From the NCBI GenBank assembly GCA_002105175.1, contig MCGE01000006.1:62001-126000 (forward strand): a stretch of 64,000 nucleotides of DNA, in the 5' to 3' direction. The notes below the pieces were generated by a model, which made no database searches, was not told the DNA's origin, and saw only the letters and a list, made by a program, of their open reading frames with translations. Below, piece by piece: positions 12,730 to 26,010 of the stretch (the stretch's first letter is position 1; the number at the start of each line of letters is the position of its first letter). The stretch is from Absidia repens (Eukaryota; Mucoromycota; Mucoromycetes; Mucorales; Cunninghamellaceae). A program made the position numbers and the translations under genes.

Positions 12730-13340
12730 ATTTTTATTGGTGGGTGCAAAAAAAGGATGTCTCCACTTTTTTCTTTTTTGAACCAGTCAAGACCATGTAG
12801 AAACATCAATATGATGATTCTATTCTCATTGGATAGATCATTAACATTCAACAACGGTGACATGGTGTCTCCCGGCTTTTCTCGCAGTAGCCAGTATCAT
12901 TCAACATAGGCATGGCCTTTTGTAAAGCTATCATTCATGACAATATTATGACTTTCTCTATTTTACAAGAAGTTGCACCATACAAAACCGACCACATGAT
13001 GACTTTGGGTTCAAAATTGACCCTTATTTTACCTGGATGGCTACGTTCATCTAATAGCTTGACTAAAGCAAGAGAGATATCATCCTTGTTCACTTCCACA
13101 AAAACTTCCATGTTTCTCTCTACACGGAAGTACAAAACTTCAATACCTTCATGTTCCACAAATTTTTTATTTCTGGTGAGTAAGGTTCCATTGCAAATTT
13201 CCTAGTTCCACCTAATAAAAAGAAGATCAAAGAGAGGCCTTCTCTGGTTGGTCTCGAGAAGATCCGTATGCTTTTACTTATATTATCGTCTTCAAACCAA
13301 GCTTTCTTTGAGAATGAGAAGTTCTGTCTCTTGGGATTGC
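12730..13340 (-). pseudogene. Degraded coding remnant of unknown family
   Basis: On the minus strand 13159-12935 reads as a protein-like segment (KFVEHEGIEVLYFRVERN, later NKDDISLALVKLLDERSHPG), with charged/hydrophobic alternation unlike the surrounding low-complexity frames. It is then broken by stops on both sides. It lies exactly between the heads of two inverted family A copies. I do not recognise the family. It may be a decayed gene, a piece of another transposon, or cargo between repeats. Confidence 0.35.
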
Positions 13341-13394
13341 TCGATCTACATATAAAAACAAAAATAAATTGGTATTCTGGATAATATCGTTATT

Positions 13395-14080
13395 GTGATG
13401 TGTGTAGCCACGCTATATCTCGCAAGACAGGGAATTGCAGTCAAGTGGAGAGGTCACAGTTTCAAATCCCGCCCACATGATTTTTGCATTCATTCATTTA
13501 TTTTTTATTTTACCGTCCTTCCTCTCTCTTTCATTTTCTTTTTTTCCTTGTTTTTTTTTTCTTCTCTTATCAACTTCTATGAGGCTTTGGTGATCTTGCA
13601 TTAGTGTCAGGACTAGTTTAGAAGGGTTTCCAGCTCAGGGATTACAAGATGCATGGGGAACCCCTTTCATTTTGGATCTAGGATCTGAAGGCACCATTAG
13701 TTGACCTTTTGAAGCCTTCATTAGTTTAGTATAGTGTTAGCTTATCCATAGTTTTTATCCATGTCTAAATAAAATATGACTTTTTTTCACCTGCTCCAAT
13801 GAGTTATGTCCCATTAGTTTCTCTCATGTCTTACGCAAGAGATCCCCTCTTTACTGGTATCAAATCCGTTTGATTAGTGTTGACTGTTTGTTGTGCTTCA
13901 ATTAAAGCTGCCCCTTTAGCCTTCCCATGTCTTTTACAGTATATTGACTCCCATTTTACTATCTTTCCTTTAGTTTAGTGTAGACCATTCCTCCAATCTC
14001 ATTTTAATCTCATTCATGTTTCATCCAACGATTCCTTCCATTGAATCCTTTGATACATTGAACCCGACGCCTTTTCGATT
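13395..14080 (+). repeat. Family A dispersed repeat, copy 3
   Basis: Best-preserved head: ttgcagtcaagtggagaggt resembles a Pol III A box, followed by agtttcaaatcccgcccaca, which resembles the B box/T-arm of a tRNA (13428-13480). A pyrimidine-rich tract comes next, then the conserved body at 13600-13760 (agtgtcaggactagtttaga, ggatctaggatctgaaggca, ttgaagccttcattagttta), then blocks containing cccattagtttctctcatg. The spacing of the A- and B-like boxes is shorter than in a true tRNA, and T runs follow the head. Confidence 0.78.
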
Positions 14081-17000
14081 TAGATTCTACTGATATGCTT
14101 TAATAAAATTATCTTTTTTCAACCATACTGTGATCCAATGTCTAGTGAAAATTATTTTTCTTTTACTTGTGTGTGAGCGCCCTAAAAAACATTTCATTTG
14201 CAGTTCGCCAGCCATGATTCTTTCCCCCCTTGTGCCCCAGAAACTGGTTGGCAGTCTTAGATCATTTACTTCAAAGAGAGACATATTTCCTCTTGACCAA
14301 TCATATAATGAATTCAGGTCGTCTTGTTATCGTCACTATAGGGCATTTTACATTATATATGACTATCATACTTGCCTACTTCAGAAGATCAATTGATGTA
14401 AACATGGCCTTATTCCTGGTCTACCATTCGTATTTCTACCCTCCATTAGACTAGGCAGACTACATATACCATGCTCGTTTTTTGTTTCATGGATGTGGTA
14501 GAGCAATAATAACTAAAACAAAGTATCAACGACTTGTATACTATACTGAGGTGCAAAATGACTGGCTGTCTGATGCCATCAAAAACCACGCCTCAGCGAC
14601 CTCCAAATATCATTTCTTGAAATTGAATACGTTAAAAAGATTACGGTTGCTTTACATTCTTGTTGAACTGTATCATACTCATGTCATTATTATCGTCCCA
14701 TTGGCAAACATGAATGCATACGAAATGTGTTTTGAAGTTTAAACATAAAGATATGATGAGGTTATTAGAAAATTTACTAAAAATAGTAACTATTTGCCGC
14801 TGTTATCTTGTGCCTTTCTCACCCTCAGCTGGCAAAGCCTCGTTCCTACCGTCAGCGACATTTGTGACACCTCAAACCCCCCCCAGTTAATGGAATTAAA
14901 ATGACACCCCACCTATCATAACCAACAGTCTGAATTCCCGCTGCCGCCAATATAAAATTATGCTCAAGATTTTCACACTTTTATAGTGTGCTTTTCTTTT
15001 AAAGATCTGATACTTTGATAAACCTTTATGTGTACAATAAATAGCAGTGTTTTGATGACCCCAAAAAAATAATGATTACTAATCTGGCTATTTTGTGAAG
15101 TAAATGGGTGGAAAGTGGGATGTCCGAATACTATGTAAACTATGAACGTCTGACTTTCTGATGGTAATCAAATTTATCAAAAACAGAAACAAAGAAAAAA
15201 AAAGGCCAGGTTTTCAGAACCAATCCATACTTAATTTGTCATTCTTCTCAGAACGTAATGCAAAGCATCGTCTACTGAGAAGGAGCGTAAAGTTATGCCT
15301 GGATTTAGCGTCGTTGTATGAATTAGCAAACTATTATCTGAAGTCCGACTATCCTATCTTCAATCTTCAAATGAAAAGAAAAAAAATAGTATCATAATGC
15401 TACTGCGTGGACAATGAATGAGTAAAATAAAAAAATGGTTTACTGAAAAATCGTTCTATATGATAATATAAAAGGTAAGCTTGGCGGGGGGGAGGGACTT
15501 TTTTTTTTTTTTTTTAATTCAGCGTTCGTACAACACAGCACAGTACTATACTGCACAATACAATGTGCGTTATATGATTCACAAAAGCACAGGTCTCCAA
15601 TATCTTCTATATTGCCGCTAGAGCAACTTGGAAGCAAATAGCAACAATCGTCACAGTCGTCACAAGAGAAAAATATTCAGGTACAAAAGCTATTTTGACT
15701 GACCGACAGGTGAGTCATACATAACGGAGTTCCAAATATTCTAGCATAATCGGTTTACAGTTTTTACAGCACGATGCTATTGAATTAAAAAAATATATAT
15801 TTGAAACCTATTATTAAACTATTGTTTTAACCTCATCACGGGTATAGGTATAGATCAACGAACTTACCACACACTATCGCCGTTGATTTGAATTTTCTCC
15901 TTCATCATCACAGCTGTATCCCAAAAATGCCATTCTTGTCGCTCCTTTCGTTAGCTCAAGTAAGTTGGTAATCAAAAAAAAAAAAAAAAAAAAAAAAATA
16001 GCCTGCCTCCGTGTTTTCCGCCTTCCATGTGTTTTTTGCCTTCTCCTGACTGATTCCTGTTGTCTACTTCCCAATTAGTAAAATATTCACCGTTACAATA
16101 GTATAGAATCCTTATTGCTCTTCTCCTTTATTACTTCCCCGCCGGCGGATTACATTATAATGTTCTACACTATAAAGAAATTTTTAATTTCACCTTTTTG
16201 ATTTGTTGGGGTATATTCGAAATGAACCGAAATATATTTCAATGTGCATAAATTCCTGAAATAGGTCGCGATAATCACTGGGATCAGTTGGGTTTTTGAT
16301 CGCCAGGAACAAGATGTATTTTGATAGGTGGAATAGTGATGTTATGCTTTATGGTTTAATTTAACTGTTCTGTGATGGTTGTACATGACACGATATTATC
16401 TTTTTCTGTAGGTGCGCCTGTGTACTGTTTATGTCTATCTGTATTTTATTCGCCCAAAATCACGGTTGGAGATTAGCGATATTTTTATTATTAATGTAAA
16501 ATTGACTGGATCTCTTTCTGTCATGTGTGTTGATTGGAAACTGTGTATTTAAAAAAGTAGACTACTTGTGATTTCCTTAAAACCTGACAGTTTACCTTTG
16601 TACACTGATTTGGCGGCGTTTCAATTGTTTTTTTTTCCTGGTTGACCGTGTGAACGAACTTTCTTTTCCTTTTCATTTATTTTTATGTTTTATTGGTTCT
16701 ACATCATATATTTTTATAGTTCTGCTATTCCTTTTGTTGTCATTTAGTGAACCTTTTACGTTGACTTTCTTTTACCAAAAGAATGCATTGAAAGCGTGAT
16801 ACCATTGAACCCATTAGATCCTTCTGTAAGTTGGAGAAAAATATACAACTGCTTGAAGATTGAACTAAACTCTTTATTATGATTATGATGACAATAGAAA
16901 CACGAACTCCTAACTGATACTCTTAACTGATTATCGGTGCTAAATCGTGGACGGAAAAAGAAAAGTGTTACTATAACAAGGCGCTGAACCGCTCTCGTCG

Positions 17001-18824
17001 TCTTTGCAGCTGGCTTCAGTGGATATATAGCTTGGACAGAGGTAATATGGAGGGAGACATATCACTGGGTATTGGTGACACAGATAAAAATGCCTCTTGG
17101 CTCACTTTTTTCTTTGGTCTAGATGTGGGGAATAGACAAAGGAGTTGTTTACTGGCGGAGAAATGAAGGTATGACTCAGTTTTTTGGCCAGTGGAGGAAC
17201 GTTTTGTGAAAGCAAGGCTCTTTGTGATTTGGAAAGTACATTTAATGTAGTTACCATTAGTTTGTAGATTAGGTTATTATTATTTTATATCTTTATGAAT
17301 AAAAAAAACATATGTATGTATATATTATATCATAATATTACGTATTTTGATGGAATGGGATGTGCATGTGGATGAATTTGTCTTAAAAGAGACTCATGTT
17401 TAAAGAAAGAAACTGGAAGGAATCAAATATATTTATTACCACCAGGATATGTCGATGTTATGATAGATCGCCATCGTCTTTGAAACAACTGAGTGGAAGT
17501 CTACAACCTGTTTTTACAAACAAATAAACCCTTATCATTGGTAACGAAAATAGCAACACATGTACAGCTTCATTTAGCTCAGCATCGTTCATGATGCGGA
17601 AACCATAGTTAGTCATCAGCTTCATTAGCGGAATATAAAAAATCATACATCTCCTATACTGCATTTCACCTTATTGCAATGTATTCCAAAGTGAAAAGAA
17701 AGTGATGGTGATAAATATAGTATCGATGGAGAGTTGATGAAGCAAATCCACTAAACAGAATTAGAAGGTCCGTGCGACCTCATGACCTATTGCTGCTCTT
17801 TTCGCCCCCAAAATTTGATTGTATTATAATGCAGAAACAATTTTCTGTATGGTAACACATATCAATTATCCAGCGGAAGTAACCATCATTTTTTGACTAG
17901 TCCACTCTTGACTTTTTTTTTTCAAAAATAAAAATAAATTCTCAAAGAGTGGCGATTTCAGGTACTTACTATGATTTCATATACAGGAACCAATCGTTCT
18001 TTAGTGGTTATACTTTCTAAACCTTACATCTTAAGAGAGACTAATAACTGTGTAATATCTTGTTTTTTTTTGTTCGACACAACCATATAATATCTTGATC
18101 TGTTGTTTATCATATGTCTTTTCTTTGATACAGTTAAGGTAAATTTTGTGAGTGGTTAGTATATGTTTTGAGCTTTGATTGAAAATCAACTGTAAATACA
18201 TGGTCAGTTTTCCCGCATAGATTCATGATGATGGTGAAGTTGTTGATTTAGAAAGGCGCTTCAAGTTATCATGTTAGTGGGGGGAAATGTAGTAAATAAA
18301 AAATAAATAAAAAAAAAGGAGGAAGAGGGGTTTCATGAATGGGGCAGCCATAGAAATGAGGCGATGAATAGAAAAAAAAGTTTATACAGAATCGCAACTG
18401 TCAATGAAAGGATGTGGGTTTTTCACATTCTGTGCTCCCGGAAAAAATAATGCTTCTGGATTTGTTTCGAAGAACAAGGCTGTACAGTATCGAAAGTGCT
18501 ACCTACGAACAAAAGAGGTTTCTCGAACCATGCCATTTTGCTCATGATGAGAAAAAAAAAAAAAAAAAGCAAGGACGGAGTTTGAAGTAAACTATAATAT
18601 AAAGTATTGAAAGGAGGGGACCCATTTTATTGGTTTTTCCATCTCTTTCTTCCCTCTACTTATCACTTTTTTCTATATATTTTATTTTTTTGAACTTGAC
18701 GTTTTGCCAGCAACAGAAAAAAAAGGCATAGTCGATTCATTAAATCCCCCATCCCCTCTTTTATACATTTTATCTCTCCATTCTTTATTCAAAACAACAA
18801 CAACTTATTTTTTATCGATATCCG

Positions 18825-21800
18825 ATGTCTGCACCACACGATCATCATGAAGGTGATGCTCTGGCTGTCAGTGCACAGGATGAATATTACCACAACGCTC
18901 GCGAACGTAGTATTGACGACGATTTGATGGAAGAATATTCGGAAAAACCACCACCACCACCAAAAAAGAAATTCTACAAGAACAAAAAATACTGGATTAT
19001 TTGCGGTATCCTTTCTGCGATTGTGATCATTGTCGTGGTATGTTTGATTGTGTTCGTCTTCTTCCCTATGATTGTTCAATCTTTGATGAATCAAGCTGGT
19101 ATTGATGTCAATGGTGCCGATATTACCTTCTCTCAACCCCAACAACAATCTTCTGGCCAAGTTACCAAACGCGACACTGATCCGGAAAAGGTTTTTTATA
19201 TGGATATGCGAAGTACTCTCAAGAACACTGGCCCATTTAGTGCTGACATTGTCTTCCACAATCCTATATTGGTTTACTACAACAATACTTTACTTGGAAA
19301 TATCACTTTACCTGAAACCAGCATTGGTGGTGGCAAGGGTGACCTGAATGCTCAAACTCCTTTCCTTATTCAAGACACTGAAAAATTTGCTGCTTTCTCC
19401 AAGGATATGTTGGCCAAGGATTCTTTTGATTGGCAACTTAAGGGTAGCTGTGATGTAACAGCATTATCAAGGTAATTATAAAAATAAAAAAAATCGATTG
19501 TCGTGACAGCCATAAGATTTCCCCACGATTTGGTATTTTTAGTGCATATCATTACTTTGTACCACATATTAACTAACTCTTTTTTTTCTGCTTTTCCTTT
19601 TTTATATTTTATATAGAACTTCCACTGCTAGTTTGGACAAGACTGTGACCATCCCAGGTAAGTTAATTAAAAATATTATCATAGCATAGCCATAGACTTG
19701 ATTTCACCATGGACAACTATTTTGTTACCCCTTGGGAAAACGCGGGCGGGCGGATATTGAAAAATATGATTGAAACTGTGATACTCAACATTTTTTTTTT
19801 TTTTTTTTTTTTTTTGGATTCTTTTTACTATTATTGTACAATGATGGTTACCTTACATTAGGCATGGGTGGCTTCAAAGATGTCAAAATCAATTCTTTCG
19901 AATTGCCTGCCAATGACCCAAATGGTGGCATCAAGGTTGAACTCGGTACCCTCATGGCAAGTCCTTCTCCTGTTGGAATTCAGCTTGGCACTATTCAACT
20001 CCAAATTGGTTATCAAGGCGTTAATCTTGGTGTGGTCTCTGCTGAAAACGTGACTCTCAAAAAGGGCGACAATACTATTCCTCTCAAAGGCACTATTATA
20101 CCTCAAACCAATCCTGCTGATCTCGAAAAAGTTGGTGTCATGTTCTCAACCTATGTTAGTGGTGGTACTGCTCAAACTTCTGCGACTGGTGTTTCTGCTG
20201 CTCCTGATGGCAAGAATTCCATTAGCTGGTTGACTGAAGCATTCAAATCTGTTCAGCTCAATGTCGGTCTCTCCAATGCCGGTGGGCCTTTGAAGATTAT
20301 CAATGCTGTCAGCATGGGTTACCTGGATCTCAAATTCGATGCCAAAAATCCTTATGCACCTACTGTCTCTGCTCCCAATGTGGTGGCGGACTTTAGTATT
20401 CCTTTTGGATTCACTCTCAACATTACTCAGGTCACTCAAAATATCACCATGAACACCAATTCTACTGGCAACTTCTCTGAATTGAATGTTCCCTGGGTTC
20501 CTTCTCAAAGCAATCAAGACGCTGGCAAACTTCAATTTCCTATCAACAATGCTGCCCTTGCTGCTCTGCCCGGAAAGGATGATGCCTTCAACTCATACAC
20601 CTATGACTTGACTTCCTCTGATCTTTATAGCTTTGGTGTTTCTGGCGTCGCTACTACCGTTACAAAGACACCTATTGGTGAAATCCAGCTTGGTGGTATC
20701 ACGTTTGCCGTCCCTACTTCTCTTCATGGTCTTCAATTCTTGAACAGTACCCCTACTGAAATCACCAGCGTGGATATGACTGGCGGTACCTCCAAGGCTC
20801 TTCAACTCGATATTGGTGTCAAGATGGGCAATCCTTCTGATTTCAGTATGTCTGTTGGTGATGTGACCTTTGCCATGTTTGCCGGCTCAACTCAAGTGGG
20901 AACGGTGACCTTGGCCAACTTGACTCTGCAACGTGGTGACAACAAGGTCATCGCCAAGGCGAACTTTGACCCCAAATCCTCCAATGATGGTCAAAAAATG
21001 CTCAGTACATTTGTCATGGGTCAAAACAGCTCTGCTTCTATTGGTGGCTATGATGGGTCAACTGCTGTTGCTTCTTTGGCCAAGGCTCTTAGCGCCATCA
21101 AGATCGATACTACTCTTCCTGGTCTTCAGTCTCCTTTGATCAAAAGTGGTGCCCTGACTGTACTACCTGATTCCGTCAAAACAAGTGTTGTCAATGTTGC
21201 GGTGACAATTGGCAATCCTTTCACTGCTGGTATGGCTATTACCAAGGTCAAATCTGCTGCTACTTACAAGGGAATGCCTGTTGGAAACATTGACCAAGAC
21301 ATCAGTGGAAATCCTTTCGTTATTGGTGGCCACGCAAACGGTAGCTATACGTTGAATATGAAAATGAATACACAACCCGCCTCAATCGCTTTGCTGATGC
21401 GCTCCCTTGCTGTTGAAGCAAAACTTCCTACCAAGGCACTGGATGGACTCTTGGGTATGGGTGGCTTCCATATTGCTGGTCAAGAAGACGTGCAACCTGA
21501 GGCTTCTATCTTCAAAGGATTCAACATCTCAAGCTACGTGATGGATGCGATGAAAGCTCTGAAGGTGGACCTCAATTTGGAATCTGGTCTTCAAGTCGGT
21601 GACTACCAAGATGATTTATCATTCTCTCAAAAGGCTGTGCAAATCAACTCTGATGATACGGTGACTCGCTTGATTCCTATTGTAGGCCAACCTATTGTGC
21701 AGCAAATTGTCAACGGTGCAGTTCTTGGATTCGAAACTTTGATCTTATCGAACCCTACTGATACCAATGCCAAGGTGCAGATGAAGGGGTCTATCACCAA

Positions 21801-24667
21801 GTCTGGTCCTATGGATGCCACCATTTCTTTCCCTAGTCCATTGACTGTTAGATGGCAAGGAAAAACTCTTGGTACTGCTACTATGCCTGATCTCAAAGCC
21901 GTCGCCGACCAAGGTGCTCAATTTGATGTCCCCTCCAGTTTTGTGATTACTGACCAACAAGCCATGCAAGACTTTGCTGCCTTTATGATCAATCAAGAAG
22001 AATTCACTTGGGATATTGTTTCAAACGATGTGGCCGTCACTGCTCTGGGCTTTACATTCACTGGTATCAAGATGGAGAAATTCGTGAAAATCAAGGGTGC
22101 CAATGGATTCAAGGGTGCTGTCACTATCAATACATTCAATTTGCCTTCCGATGATCCTGAGGGTGGTATTACTCTCGTGGCTGACACTACTATCAACAAT
22201 CCTTCTCAAGTTGGGTTCAACCTCAATACGGTGGCATTCAATGCTTACTATGAAGACCTTCTTGTTGGTCCCTTAGGCGCCTCTCCTGGTAACTTTGCCC
22301 CAGCTGGTCCTTCCAAAATCAAGATGCAAGGTCGTATGATTCCTCAAAAAACTCAACATGGACTGGATCTGATTACCAAGGTGTTTGAAACATATTTGAA
22401 TGCTTCTGACTCCAAACTCGATGTCAAGGGTGATTCTGCCGGAGGTCCTACTGGTCAAGTTGGTTGGTTGACACAAGCCTTCAAGACTCTCAAAATCGAA
22501 GATGTGATTCTGCCTGGTCCCAAGGAAAAGCCCATTTTGATTCCCTCCATTACAATGATGAACTTGCAATTGGACTACACCAAGGACCCATATGCCTCCC
22601 CTGCAAGCTCAACTCAAGTGCAAGCCCAACTCAAGAATCCATTTGGCTTCCCTCTCGGTGTCACTCAATTGAATATGGAAGTCGATGCAAAGGTTAAGAA
22701 TGACAAGATGGCTCACCTTTCTATTCCTACTGAAAAGGCAACGACCGACAGCAACCAATTGGTCAAGACTCAATTCTCGGATGTACCATTCAAGGTTTAT
22801 GATGATGCTCATTCAACTTACAGCGACTTTATCTCCACTCTTACCACATCTGCAAACACCTCCTTCGGACTTGCCGGTACTTCAAATGCGCTCACACACA
22901 CAGCTATCGGTAATCTCCAACTTGATGGTATTAGCTTTGATGTTACTACTGCTTTAGCTGGTAAGTTACTATTCCAACTTTTGTAATGATCTTGATCTTA
23001 ATTTTTTTTTTTTTTTTTTAGGTTTCAACAACTTTGATGGAAAATGTGAAATTGTGTCTCTCAAAATTACTGGCGGCACCAAAGATTATACACTTGTCGA
23101 AACCGTTGTGGCCTTCAACAATCCCTCGCAAATCACAATCTCTGTGGGCGACATCAGCTTCACTGCTAAATCAACAGTTGGATCAAGCGTTGGTCAAATT
23201 GGTCAAGTCTTTATCAAGGATACTGTCATCAAACCTGGCCGAAACCAATACAATGCTGAATTCCATCTTGCTGGTGAAACTGCTGTCATTGGCCAACTCT
23301 TCTCTGATTATTTAACAAATGTAAAGGTACCTTTGGGAATCAGTGGAACCGAAACCTCAACCAATATCGAACCTTTGAAGGCTGCCTTTGGAAACGTTAA
23401 ATTGGATACTACCATGCAAGGCATTGAAGCAAACCTTATTGCTGGTAAGTAAAGAACACTCCAACATCCTAAATTAAACCTTACTAATTTTTTTTTTTTT
23501 TTTTGCTTGATTAGGTGTCAAGGTCAGCGTTTCTATTGCGCAATTACTCGCTAAAAAGGCTACTGCAACTGCAACTCTTCGATCTCCTCTTGATACTGGT
23601 TATGATCTCACTGCCCTGAAGGCCGAAGTCTTCTTCCCTGGTAAAAGTGGTCCCTTCAAGGTTGGACACGTGGACAGCATTCCTGGTGCATGTTCGGTTC
23701 CAGCAAAAGGACAAACACAATGTGATGAGTGGGAAGTTAGTTTGGATGCTTCTATCGGGTTAGTACATAAGAAAAATTAAAACATGGAAAAAATAAGTTT
23801 TGATTCTTTCATTCTAATCTTCGTTTTGTTTTTTAGACAACTTCTTGAAGTTATAACAGCCACTGACAAGTCGTAAGTTTATTTTTTATTTTATTTGTAC
23901 GCAACTTAGATATACTAATCCTACTTTTTTTTTTCTCAATCGAAGCATGAACATGCAACAAAATATCACTTGTAAAGTTGGTGGATCCGATGGTTACGGA
24001 GCCAGGTAAGGCAGAACAACAACAAAAGAATTCCGCCGTACAGATACGCTAATTCTTTGATTTTTTTGGAAATAGCTTCTACTATTATATGGACCATGTG
24101 GCAACGGAACTTGGTAAGAAACAAATACCAAATGAAATTATAAATCAACATAAAATACAATTAGCGACTAATTGACCTGAATTATGGTTTTTCATTTCTG
24201 TTAAATAGATATCGATCTCGGTACGTACAAAAGACTTTTTATCTTATTTGGATCGTCATGGTACTAATTCTTTTTTTTTTATTTTTATTTTTATTTTTAT
24301 TACATCTATTATAGGAATCTTTGATATACCTCTTGGAGGCAAACTCAACAGCACCGAGTCCGGCGAATTCAATCAAACCTCAAAGGCATCAGCCACTGAC
24401 TCAAAGGCAACAGCAACCAAGATAACTGGCTCTGGCGATAAGTCCTCAGATGCAACCCCTACCGGTGAATCTACCAGCGAAAAACCTACAGAATCGGCCG
24501 ACAATAAATCTTCTGATAAGCCCACAGCAACTGGCGAAAAGTCATCTGATAAGCCCACTGAAGCCCCTAGCAAATCCTCTGATTCGAGCTCATCCGACAA
24601 GTCCGCCGAGAATGACAAATCTGAAGCAACAACCACTTCTAAGGATCACTTTATCTTCCCATTCTAA
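18825..24667 (+). CDS. Large DUF3712/Tag1-like type II membrane protein with LEA-14-like lumenal repeats
   Basis: Ten exons: 18825-19471, 19617-19657, 19862-22960, 23022-23444, 23515-23758, 23837-23872, 23946-24005, 24076-24113, 24209-24220, 24315-24667. The joined frame is continuous, 1650 residues. An acidic cytosolic N-terminus with PPPPPKKK precedes one strong transmembrane helix at about residues 58-85 (ICGILSAIVIIVVVCLIVF). The long lumenal part consists of beta-rich domains of the fungal DUF3712/LEA-2 kind. The tail is Ser/Thr/Lys-rich with repeated SSDKPT. The lumenal region is a tandem duplication with a period of about 745 residues: INSFELPANDPNGGI at about 240 matches INTFNLPSDDPEGGI at about 985, and IGEIQLGGITFAVP at about 503 matches IGNLQLDGISFDV at about 1245. 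By family analogy (yeast Tag1) a vacuolar membrane location is likely; this is inference. Exon 9 is only 12 nt. Confidence 0.88.
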
Positions 24668-25184
24668 TTTTAAGAATGTCCTGGTAAGGAAAAAAAAACA
24701 ACAACAACAATAGCATAAAATGATCGTTGATACTGATCTCAATGTATTTGTTCATAGAAAATTTGACTCCTTTTAGTGAATCTCCTTATTTTATATTCCT
24801 TCTTCTTTATTCCTCTTTTATTTTTTTTTAGTATTATTATCCCCTCTTTTCTTCCATTCCTTCATTTTTCTTCATTTGTAGTTTGCCCTACTTTGTATCA
24901 ATGATGTTATATTTATGTTCATGATTCCAAGTAGATTTCTTCTTCCCTTCCCTTTTTTATATTCTGATCCATAGCGATGTAGTAATTTTATTTTTTCTTA
25001 TCCATTCTATTCATCTACCTTTGTTTTTTGTACCTTTTTACCTTTTTGTACCTCTTACACCCTTTTTTATTTCCATCTTTAATCATTTATTTTGTAGTCT
25101 CTTTTAGTCTAGTATTTTCTTCACCTTTACTTACTTTTTATGATGTACTTTTTCATGTTTTTTATTTATTTTTAATTCCAATAA

Positions 25185-25500
25185 ACTCTCTGGCCCTCCG
25201 CTGGAGCTTTTTGAAATCTTTCGATTTATTGGGTGTCAGTTTTTCATTAAAGTGTGGGTTTTGATGGGATTGGTTTAAAGTTTCCGCGATTTCGCACTAT
25301 GGTGGGTAGCCCCGTATGGCCCAACCGTCGTACTCAGCGCGTTGTCAATGGAGTTTTTATATGTGTCGAAAAAATAAAAAGAATAGTGAAGGGATTAGAG
25401 CGTCTGTCATCTCGCACTTTGGAGGGCAGCCCTGTGTGGCCCAACCGTCGTGCTCAGCGTGTCGTCAATGGGGTTTTTTGTGTGCTGAAATAATAGGTTA
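25185..25500 (+). repeat. Family B array, two tandem units
   Basis: Begins with the lead-in ccgctggagctttttgaaat and ttattgggtgtcag. Two GC-rich units follow, each with tttcgcac, gtgggtagcccc (or gagggcagccct), cccaaccgtcgt and gcgttgtcaatgg. The cores are 120 bases apart, so one frame (GSPVWPNRRTQRVVNG / GSPVWPNRRAQRVVNG) stays open through both. No ATG or promoter context supports a gene. Confidence 0.75.
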
Positions 25501-26010
25501 CTTGAAAGGCGTAATAGAGATTAGAGCTTGATTATGTAGGGGTTGCAGCTTCCTTTCCACTGGAAAATAAAACGAATTATGCACTGCGGTAATTATGGCG
25601 ATTGCCCTTTCATTTAATTTTTATTTGCATTTCCCTGATTTTTTTGACATGAAGAAAAAAGGCGGGATGATTCAGGCTCCGCATTTTGCTTTCTATTTTT
25701 TTTTTGGCACCCTTTTTTATTATTTTCCCTTTCTTTTTCTTTCTTTTTCTTTCTTTTTTTTTTTTTTTTTTCTTCATTACATTATAGTCTGAATGATATG
25801 ATGGCAAGGCTCATTGGGGTACTGGTGATCTAGGATTAGTATTAGAACTTGAATTAGTGGCGTTTTCGAAAACGCAAATCAAACATCATGGGGAAACCCT
25901 TTCATTTTGGATGAAGGATTTGGAAACGTCAGTAGATTAGCACTCATTAGTTTAGTAATAGTTTGTCATCGTTTGTATCTACGTTTGAATAAATATGTTC
26001 TTTTTCTTAT
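25490..26010 (+). repeat. Segmental duplicate, left copy, ending in family A copy 4
   Basis: Matches 27340-27860 over several hundred bases: gtgctgaaataatag, gattatgta.. gggttgca, ttccactggaaaataaaacg, ggtaattatggcgattgccc, gattcaggctccgcattttg, then tctgaatgatatgatggcaa. The right part (25830-26010) is a family A body: catcatggggaaaccctttc, ggatgaaggatttgg, agtttagtaatagtttg. Confidence 0.8.

Larger units (their letters stand above)
9890..18824. other. Long gene-poor interval with dispersed repeats
   Basis: About 8.9 kb without a supportable intact gene. It holds a family B-like fragment (11.44-11.69 kb), two family A copies facing each other (about 11.98-12.73 kb minus, 13.39-14.08 kb plus), a degraded coding remnant between them, and long AT-rich stretches. 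From 14.1 to 18.7 kb I see only short, low-quality frames and homopolymers (for example T near 15500-15516, A near 15977-15998). The last 250 bases are the C/T-rich leader of the Tag1-like gene. Confidence 0.55.

Noticed and set aside
13395..13480. Possible genuine tRNA gene at the head of family A copy 3
   Set aside because: Boxes are too close together and no cloverleaf or acceptor stem closes; the same string recurs in the repeat family.
14087..14742. Several 65-88-codon frames downstream of family A copy 3
   Set aside because: Short, overlapping on both strands, no codon or motif support.
24373..24636. 87-codon minus-strand frame opposite the Tag1-like C-terminus
   Set aside because: Mirror of the repeated Ser/Asp/Lys/Pro codons of the sense gene.
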